A stretch of DNA of 10,026 bases from Candidatus Omnitrophota bacterium (GTDB lineage: Bacteria; Omnitrophota; Gorgyraeia; Duberdicusellales; Duberdicusellaceae), in contig WFRI01000049.1 in the NCBI GenBank assembly GCA_015486615.1, positions 1 to 10,026 of the forward strand, in the 5' to 3' direction. The notes beneath the pieces are model-generated. The model was given only the letters and a program-made list of their open reading frames with translations, was not told the origin of the DNA and did not search any database. Within the stretch, counting starts at the first letter, position 1, and each line of letters starts with the position of its first letter. Both the position numbers and the translations under genes were made by a program. Of this stretch, positions 5,533-10,026 are shown piece by piece.

Positions 5533-6852
5533 ATGGAAAGTTTAGGCATAAAAGCATTTGGGGCTTTGTTTATTTTTCTGGTAAGTTATGTCTTAATAGC
5601 CACCGAGAAAGTTAATAAAACCATAGTAGTTATTATCGGCGCTTCATTGGCGCTTTTTTTTAAACTTGTCAGTTTTCGGCAGGCAGTATCAGCCATAGAT
5701 TTTAATGTTATTTTCCTTCTTGTGGGAATGATGACCTGTGTCCATGTTCTTTCCAAAACAGGGTTTTTTGAGTGGGTGGCAATAAGTATTGCCAAGCGCA
5801 CAAAAGGCTCTCCTATGGCAATAATGCTTCTTCTGCTTTTGGCTACTTCTCTGCTTTCAGCGTTTTTGGACAATGTTACAACTATTGTGCTTCTTGTCCC
5901 GGTAACCATACTTATTACCGAGATTTTAGAAATATCGCCTCTGCCGTTTATTATGCTGGAGGCAATATCTTCCAATATCGGCGGGACATCTACTCTCATC
6001 GGCGACCCCCCGAATATAATTATAGGTTCTCAGGCCAGACTGTCGTTTAACGATTTCCTATGCCATTTGGGTGTTGTTATTTCATTTATATTAGGGGCTT
6101 TTCTTATTACTGTTTATCTTCTGTTTAGGAAAAGGTTTCAGGTCCCTGAAAATATTAAGAAACGGGTAACTCAATCTGCTCCTGCTTTGGCTATTGTGGA
6201 TAAAAAAAGGATGAAAAGGTCCTTGATTGTTATGGGTTTTATTTTTGTTGGTTTTTTTCTGCATAATTCGCTTAATGTAGAACCGGGCATTATTGCTTTG
6301 TTTGGCAGTATGGTTATGCTTCTTGTATGCAAAAGCAAAAGCGACGAGAGCCTGACCAGCGTGGAGTGGGGAGTTATTTTCTTTTTTATCGGGATGTTTA
6401 TGATTATTGCGGCTTTGGAATATAACGGGGTTATTGTCTGGGTTGCTGAACAGATTATAAAATTTGCCGGAAACGACCTTTTGTTATTGTGTGTCCTTGT
6501 ACTTTGGGGAAGCGCTGTCTTGTCATCGGTTTTAGACAATATTCCTTTTGTGATTACTATGGTGCCTTTAGTAAAACAGTTTGTTGCTCATTTTTCTTCA
6601 GTTTACCCTTTATGGTCCTCCTATGAGATAGGACTTCCTATTTGGTGGTCTTTGGCTTTAGGCGCTTGTTTAGGAGGCAACGGCACATTAATCGGCGCTT
6701 CTGCCAATATAGTTATGGCCAAAATTGCCGAAAGGAACCATTATCATGTAACCTTCAGAAGATTTTTAAAATACGGTTCTCTTTTTATGCTCCAGTCAAT
6801 GCTCATATCTACTTTTTATATCTGGTTTAGGTATTTTTATCTGCATAGATAA
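5533..6852 (+). CDS. ArsB/NhaD-type ion permease (SLC13-like ion transporter superfamily)
   Basis: A 439-residue polytopic membrane protein with about 11-12 hydrophobic segments. It shows the internal pseudo-symmetry of the ion transporter superfamily. The first half has FLDNVTT (111-117) and SNIGGTSTLIGDPPN (147-161), and the second half has the matching VLDNIPF (333-339) and LGGNGTLIGASAN (380-392). The two Asp-Asn pairs and two Gly-rich reentrant motifs are the expected ion/substrate site. A basic cytoplasmic loop lies at about 199-230. Relatives include NhaD sodium/proton antiporters, ArsB and the OCA2 P protein; sequence motifs alone do not settle the substrate. It begins 4 nt after the EIIA-CBS stop with no Shine-Dalgarno, implying coupled translation and probable regulation by that partner. 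Its TAA stop forms part of the terminator stem. Confidence 0.9.
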   Translation: MESLGIKAFGALFIFLVSYVLIATEKVNKTIVVIIGASLALFFKLVSFRQAVSAIDFNVIFLLVGMMTCVHVLSKTGFFEWVAISIAKRTKGSPMAIMLLLLLATSLLSAFLDNVTTIVLLVPVTILITEILEISPLPFIMLEAISSNIGGTSTLIGDPPNIIIGSQARLSFNDFLCHLGVVISFILGAFLITVYLLFRKRFQVPENIKKRVTQSAPALAIVDKKRMKRSLIVMGFIFVGFFLHNSLNVEPGIIALFGSMVMLLVCKSKSDESLTSVEWGVIFFFIGMFMIIAALEYNGVIVWVAEQIIKFAGNDLLLLCVLVLWGSAVLSSVLDNIPFVITMVPLVKQFVAHFSSVYPLWSSYEIGLPIWWSLALGACLGGNGTLIGASANIVMAKIAERNHYHVTFRRFLKYGSLFMLQSMLISTFYIWFRYFYLHR

Positions 6853-6881
6853 AAAGTTCCACCTCGGGGGTGGAACTTTTT
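6851..6881. terminator. Strong bidirectional-type intrinsic terminator, member of a repeated sequence
   Basis: AAAAAGTTCCACC (6851-6863) pairs perfectly with GGTGGAACTTTTT (6869-6881), giving 13 bp around loop TCGGG. The A-rich 5' and T-rich 3' arms allow function in both directions. The first two bases are the last two of the permease stop codon. The stretch 6859-6881 recurs exactly at 9937-9959. It closes the six-gene operon. Confidence 0.9.
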
Positions 6882-6895
6882 GAACACAGTGTTCA
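6881..6895. promoter_or_regulatory. 15-bp palindrome, operator-like
   Basis: TGAACAC (6881-6887) and GTGTTCA (6889-6895) are perfect reverse complements around a single central A. It resembles a dimeric repressor site, with a GAAC-N5-GTTC core. The spacing is one base longer than the Gram-positive LexA box (GAAC-N4-GTTC). It lies 117 nt upstream of the apgM promoter, far for direct repression, and may instead be part of the terminator-associated repeat. Confidence 0.35.
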
Positions 6896-7011
6896 ATATC
6901 TTTTATCCCACTGCTACGGAATGAAAAACTGACGAAAGCGTCTGTCCGAAGGTTGGGCTTTTGGTTGCATCGCGGCACAAATTCTCCTTTATATATCCTC
7001 ATAATTTTTCC
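6896..7011. other. Intergenic segment with a small hairpin, no clear gene
   Basis: Between the terminator and the apgM promoter there is a fold in which CGGA (6917-6920) can pair with TCCG (6945-6948), enclosing GACG/CGTC (6931-6934 with 6939-6942). On the minus strand, AAAGGAG stands 5 nt before a GTG at 6978-6976. That GTG opens a frame of about 60 codons running antisense through the terminator into the permease gene. The ribosome binding site is good but the peptide is unrecognised and overlaps real features, so it is not called as a gene. Confidence 0.4.
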
Positions 7012-7041
7012 TTAACAATCTGCGGATTTGTGTTATATTAT
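7012..7041 (+). promoter_or_regulatory. Candidate promoter for the apgM-cstA operon
   Basis: TTAACA at 7012-7017 (5 of 6 to TTGACA) is followed by overlapping -10 candidates TATATT (7034-7039, 16-nt spacer) and TATTAT (7036-7041, 18-nt spacer). Transcription would start near 7046-7048, inside a perfect 10-bp palindrome TGATTAATCA (7044-7053), giving a leader of only about 20 nt with AAGAGG at 7057-7062 as ribosome binding site. Confidence 0.55.
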
Positions 7042-7068
7042 AGTGATTAATCAAAAAAGAGGTAAGGA

Positions 7069-8262
7069 ATGAAGTATGTTTTAATTGTTCCGGACGGAGC
7101 CGCAGATTATCCTAATCCGTCTTTGGGCGGGAAGACTCCTTTAGAAGTTGCGGACTTGAAAAATATGTATTCCCTGGCTCATTCCGGAGTCGTGGGCAGG
7201 GTAAGGACTGTGCCTAAAGGGTTTAAGCCTTCCAGCGATGTGGCTAATCTGTTCATTCTGGGCTATAACCCTAAGATTTATTATACCGGCAGAGGGCCTT
7301 TGGAGGCTGCGAATATGGGCGTGGATTTAGGCCCTAAAGATGTTGCTTTCCGCTGTAATTTGATTACTGAAGTTGATGGCAAACTCTTTGACTACAGCGC
7401 CGGCCATATTTCTACTAAAGAATCGAAAATACTTTTGGAGTATTTGGACACCCATCTGGGCAATGAGGAAATAAAGTTTTATCCCGGAGTAAGTTACCGG
7501 CATCTTATGGTGGTAAGAAACGGGGTTGACAAGGGCCTGGATAAATTGAAATATTTTGCCCCGCATGACATAATAGGCAAACTTTTGAAAAAGCATTACC
7601 CTTCCGGCAAGAACGCCGGGTTTGTAATTGATCTTATGCGCAGGTCGGCAAATGTGCTTTCTAAACACGAGATTAATTCCGTGCGTGTGGATTTAAAGGA
7701 AAACCCTGCTAATATGATCTGGCTTTGGGGCCAGGGTGTAAAGCCGAGTATGGATTTGTTTGAGAGTAAATTTGGTTTGAATGGGGCAGTTATTTCCGCT
7801 GTAGACTTGATTAAAGGAATCGGCAGGTGCTTAGGCTTGGAAGTTATGGAAGTTGAAGGCGCAACCGGTTATTACGATACTAATTACCAGGGCAAGGCTT
7901 TGAAGGCTTTAGAGGCTCTGGAGAAGGTTGATTTTGTATTTGTGCATATTGAGGCTACTGACGAAGCCGGCCATAATAAAGATTTGCGGATGAAAATAAC
8001 TTGTCTGGAAAGAATTGACAAGTTTGTCCTGGGCACAATTATGGAAAATGTTGATTTGAGTGATACCAGAATAATGGTTGTCCCTGACCATTTTACGCCT
8101 GTTTCTTTAGGGACGCATTCTTCTGAGCCGGTCCCGTTTTTAGTATCCGGCCCGGGCATTCCTAAATCTTTTTCTCCGGCTTTTTCTGAAAAAGAGGCTG
8201 CGCAAAGCAATTTGTTTTTTGACGATGCCAGCCGGCTTATGGAGTATTTAATCAGTAGATAA
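7069..8262 (+). CDS. apgM: Archaeal-type cofactor-independent phosphoglycerate mutase-like protein (or homoserine kinase analogue)
   Basis: A 397-residue member of the alkaline phosphatase/iPGM superfamily, ApgM branch. VPDGAADYP (7-15) contains metal ligand Asp9. KPSSDVANLFILGY (53-66) carries the nucleophilic serine (Ser56 by the SDVAN pattern). YTGRGPLEA (72-80) and the insert domain (about 90-250) follow. EATDEAGHNKD (295-305), VVPDHFTP (337-344) and GTHSSEPVPFL (348-358) supply the remaining metal ligands (Asp298, His302, Asp340, His341, His350). All catalytic residues appear intact. ApgM interconverts 3- and 2-phosphoglycerate in glycolysis and gluconeogenesis. ApgM-like proteins near hom and thrC have also been proposed as homoserine kinase analogues, and this neighbourhood lacks ThrB. 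Start ATG 7069 is supported by AAGAGG 6 nt upstream and a promoter at 7012-7041. cstA follows after 6 nt. Confidence 0.88.
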   Translation: MKYVLIVPDGAADYPNPSLGGKTPLEVADLKNMYSLAHSGVVGRVRTVPKGFKPSSDVANLFILGYNPKIYYTGRGPLEAANMGVDLGPKDVAFRCNLITEVDGKLFDYSAGHISTKESKILLEYLDTHLGNEEIKFYPGVSYRHLMVVRNGVDKGLDKLKYFAPHDIIGKLLKKHYPSGKNAGFVIDLMRRSANVLSKHEINSVRVDLKENPANMIWLWGQGVKPSMDLFESKFGLNGAVISAVDLIKGIGRCLGLEVMEVEGATGYYDTNYQGKALKALEALEKVDFVFVHIEATDEAGHNKDLRMKITCLERIDKFVLGTIMENVDLSDTRIMVVPDHFTPVSLGTHSSEPVPFLVSGPGIPKSFSPAFSEKEAAQSNLFFDDASRLMEYLISR

Positions 8263-8268
8263 CAAAGT

Positions 8269-9855
8269 ATGAGTTCAGTTGCTGTACTTATTTCAGTTTT
8301 GGTTGTTTTTGCTTTAGGGTATAGGTTTTATGCCCGGTTTTTGGAAAAGGAGGTAGGCATAGATGACAGTAAACCTACCCCGGCGTTTGAAAAATACGAC
8401 GGCGTAGATTATGTCCCGGCAAAGCATTGGATGATTTTGTTCGGCCACCATTTTTCTTCTATTGCCGGAGCGGGGCCTATTGTGGGTCCGATTCTTGCCT
8501 GTATTTGGTGGGGCTGGGTTCCGGCAGTTATTTGGGCAATGCTGGGTTCTGTATTTATCGGAGGGGTGCATGATTTTCTGGCTATGGCAATATCTGCCAA
8601 AGAAGGCGGCGAAAGTATTGGCGTGATTGCCAGCAAGTATATTTCCCGCAGGGCAGGTCTGGTATTCTTAATATTCGTCTGGCTTGCGTTAGTTTTGGTA
8701 GTTGCAGTTTTTGCTCTGGTTTGTGCTAAAACCTTTGTGGAAGAGCCGCGGATTGTCCTGCCGTCTTTAGGAATTATTCCCGTGGCTGTGCTTATTGGTT
8801 TTTTGGTATATAGGTTCAATACCCGGCTGTTATGGGCTACAGTCATTGGCCTAAGCCTTTTGGCGGGGTTTATCTGGCTGGGGAGTTTTTACAAAATAAC
8901 CTTGGCAAAAAATTACTGGATGGCTGTTCTTATGATTTATGCGTTTTTTGCTTCTATTATTCCGGTGAATTTTCTTCTTCAGCCCAGGGATTACCTTTCG
9001 GCTTATCTGCTATTTTTCAGCCTGGCAGTTATGAGTATAGGTGTATTGTTAGTAAACCCGCAGATTTCTTTCCCCGCGGTAAAAAGTCTTGCTTCTGCTA
9101 AAGGAGGGCCGTTGTTCCCGATGATGTTTATCACTATGGCTTGCGGGGCAGTTTCCGGTTTTCATTCTCTGGTTGCCAGCGGGACCAGCTCCAAACAACT
9201 GATTAAACAAAGCCACGCTAAGAGAATTGGTTATTTGGGTATGCTTTCTGAAGGGCTTTTGGCGGTTTTAGTGGTTATCTGCCTTACTGCCGGAGTAAAA
9301 CATTTAGGCATAAGCCCGGATAAAGTAAACGGAAGTTATGCTATTAAACTTTTTTCTGAAGGGTTTGGCAGGATAACTTACTTTTTGACAAAATCCTGGG
9401 GAAAGTTCATTGCGGTTATTGTGCTGAATGCGTTTATCCTGACTACTTTAGATACTGCTACCCGGATTACCCGCTATGTTACCCAGGAATTGTTTCATAT
9501 TAAAAGCAAAATTTTAAGCACTTTGTTAGTAGTGGCTTCGGCTTTTGGCCTAATTGTTTCCGGAGGCTGGCAAAAGTTGTGGCAGGTCTTTGGCGCTTCC
9601 AACCAGCTTTTGGCAAGCCTTGCATTTTTAGCAGCTGCCAGCTGGCTTTTAACCTATAAGAAGAAATATTTATTGGCTTTTATTCCCGGGATATTTATGC
9701 TGCTGGTAAGTTTATCCGCGGTAATTATCAAAGCCCGGCAGTTTTTTGTCAGCGGCAATAATGTTTTGTTCTTTGTAAGTTTGGTTTTGGCTCTTTTAGG
9801 TTTGTTTGTTTTGGTGGAAGTAATAAGAAATAACCGGGCTTTAAATAATAAATAA
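8269..9855 (+). CDS. cstA: Carbon starvation protein A family transporter
   Basis: A 528-residue inner-membrane protein with many hydrophobic segments (roughly 14 or more). CstA family hallmarks are present: YDGVDYVPAKHWMILFGHHF (43-62), SSIAGAGPIVGPILA (63-77), GGVHDFLAM (98-106), QPRDYLSAYLLF (238-249), SGFHSLVASGTSSKQL (296-311), LTTLDTATRITRY (391-403) and WQVFGASNQLLA (438-449). Characterised relatives CstA and BtsT of E. coli import pyruvate, and CstA has been linked to peptide uptake. At 528 residues it is shorter than E. coli CstA (about 700) but typical of compact versions elsewhere. It starts 6 nt after apgM without a clear Shine-Dalgarno and probably depends on coupling. Pairing with a phosphoglycerate mutase fits a role in three-carbon metabolism. 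Confidence 0.93.
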   Translation: MSSVAVLISVLVVFALGYRFYARFLEKEVGIDDSKPTPAFEKYDGVDYVPAKHWMILFGHHFSSIAGAGPIVGPILACIWWGWVPAVIWAMLGSVFIGGVHDFLAMAISAKEGGESIGVIASKYISRRAGLVFLIFVWLALVLVVAVFALVCAKTFVEEPRIVLPSLGIIPVAVLIGFLVYRFNTRLLWATVIGLSLLAGFIWLGSFYKITLAKNYWMAVLMIYAFFASIIPVNFLLQPRDYLSAYLLFFSLAVMSIGVLLVNPQISFPAVKSLASAKGGPLFPMMFITMACGAVSGFHSLVASGTSSKQLIKQSHAKRIGYLGMLSEGLLAVLVVICLTAGVKHLGISPDKVNGSYAIKLFSEGFGRITYFLTKSWGKFIAVIVLNAFILTTLDTATRITRYVTQELFHIKSKILSTLLVVASAFGLIVSGGWQKLWQVFGASNQLLASLAFLAAASWLLTYKKKYLLAFIPGIFMLLVSLSAVIIKARQFFVSGNNVLFFVSLVLALLGLFVLVEVIRNNRALNNK

Positions 9856-9937
9856 TAGAGACAGCGGCCATTTTTCTTAACGTTTAACATTTAGCCTTGG
9901 ACCTTGGACTTTGTGCAACCGCTTTCTTACCGGCACC

Positions 9938-9973
9938 CACCTCGGGGGTGGAACTTTTTCCACCCCCGAGGTG
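9938..9973 (+). terminator. 16-bp perfect hairpin built from inverted copies of the terminator repeat
   Basis: CACCTCGGGGGTGGAA (9938-9953) and its exact complement (9958-9973) flank loop CTTT. Positions 9937-9959 repeat 6859-6881 exactly, but here the AAAAAGTT left arm is missing and an inverted copy lies to the right. A weaker alternative hairpin, CCACC/GGTGG (9937-9941 with 9947-9951), is possible. The stem is very stable but is followed by A residues, not a T-run; the next hairpin supplies the T-run. Confidence 0.75.
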
Positions 9974-9999
9974 TAAAAAAGCACGCTATTGCTTTTTTA
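9974..9999. terminator. Bidirectional intrinsic terminator downstream of cstA
   Basis: TAAAAAAGCA (9974-9983) pairs with TGCTTTTTTA (9990-9999), 10 bp around loop CGCTAT, with the T6 run in the 3' arm. It starts one base after the 16-bp hairpin. On the minus strand it would follow a possible stop codon at 9999-9997 of a gene entering from the right edge, so it may serve both directions. Confidence 0.7.
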
Positions 10000-10026
10000 G
10001 TGGTCGGGATTGGTTTGCAACAAAAC

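Noticed and set aside
6882..6894. LexA/SOS box
   Set aside because: GAAC and GTTC are separated by 5 nt rather than 4, and no SOS-type gene follows.
6881..7068. Riboswitch upstream of apgM
   Set aside because: The structured part lies upstream of the predicted promoter, leaving a leader of only about 20 nt, and no known riboswitch core is recognisable.

Overview
The window reads as a compact chromosomal segment of a Gram-negative-type, probably uncultured bacterium with moderately low GC (about 40 percent by eye). The style (very short intergenic gaps, PilZ and GAF-ANTAR signalling proteins, an archaeal-type phosphoglycerate mutase, an mtRF-R-like release factor homologue) would fit candidate phyla such as Omnitrophota. 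That placement is an impression from gene content, not a result; the sequence contains no rRNA or other marker that would settle it.

Layout. The left edge holds the 3' end of gpsA (+), convergent with a small GGQ-motif release-factor-like gene (-). About 375 bp without a convincing gene follows. It carries a candidate sigma70-type promoter and a 35-bp tandem repeat that runs directly into a tRNA-Pro(GGG) gene (947-1021). A perfect AT-rich inverted repeat starts at the discriminator base of the tRNA, and a small terminator-like hairpin follows. From 1135 to 6852 there is one tightly packed run of six genes, all on +, with junctions of -4 to +5 nt: a PilZ protein, homoserine dehydrogenase, threonine synthase, a GAF-ANTAR RNA-binding antiterminator-type regulator, a PTS EIIA-like/CBS fusion, and an ArsB/NhaD-type ion permease. 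This run ends in a strong 13-bp hairpin that overlaps the last stop codon. After about 185 bp holding a palindrome and a good promoter, a second operon has an ApgM-type phosphoglycerate mutase-like gene and a cstA-type transporter gene (7069-9855). It is closed by two consecutive hairpins, the first of which reuses a 23-nt sequence from the earlier terminator.

How the genes fit together. Hom and ThrC bracket the homoserine kinase step of threonine synthesis, but no ThrB-type kinase is present here. The nearby ApgM-like protein belongs to a superfamily whose members near hom/thrC have been suggested as homoserine kinase analogues, so its role is ambiguous. Its partner CstA (pyruvate or peptide uptake in characterised homologues) favours the glycolytic role instead. 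The GAF-ANTAR, EIIA-CBS and permease genes look like a sensor, phospho/nucleotide-responsive regulator and transporter module attached to the threonine genes. The most unusual non-coding features are the repeat-derived decoy copy of the tRNA acceptor strand and the reused terminator sequence.
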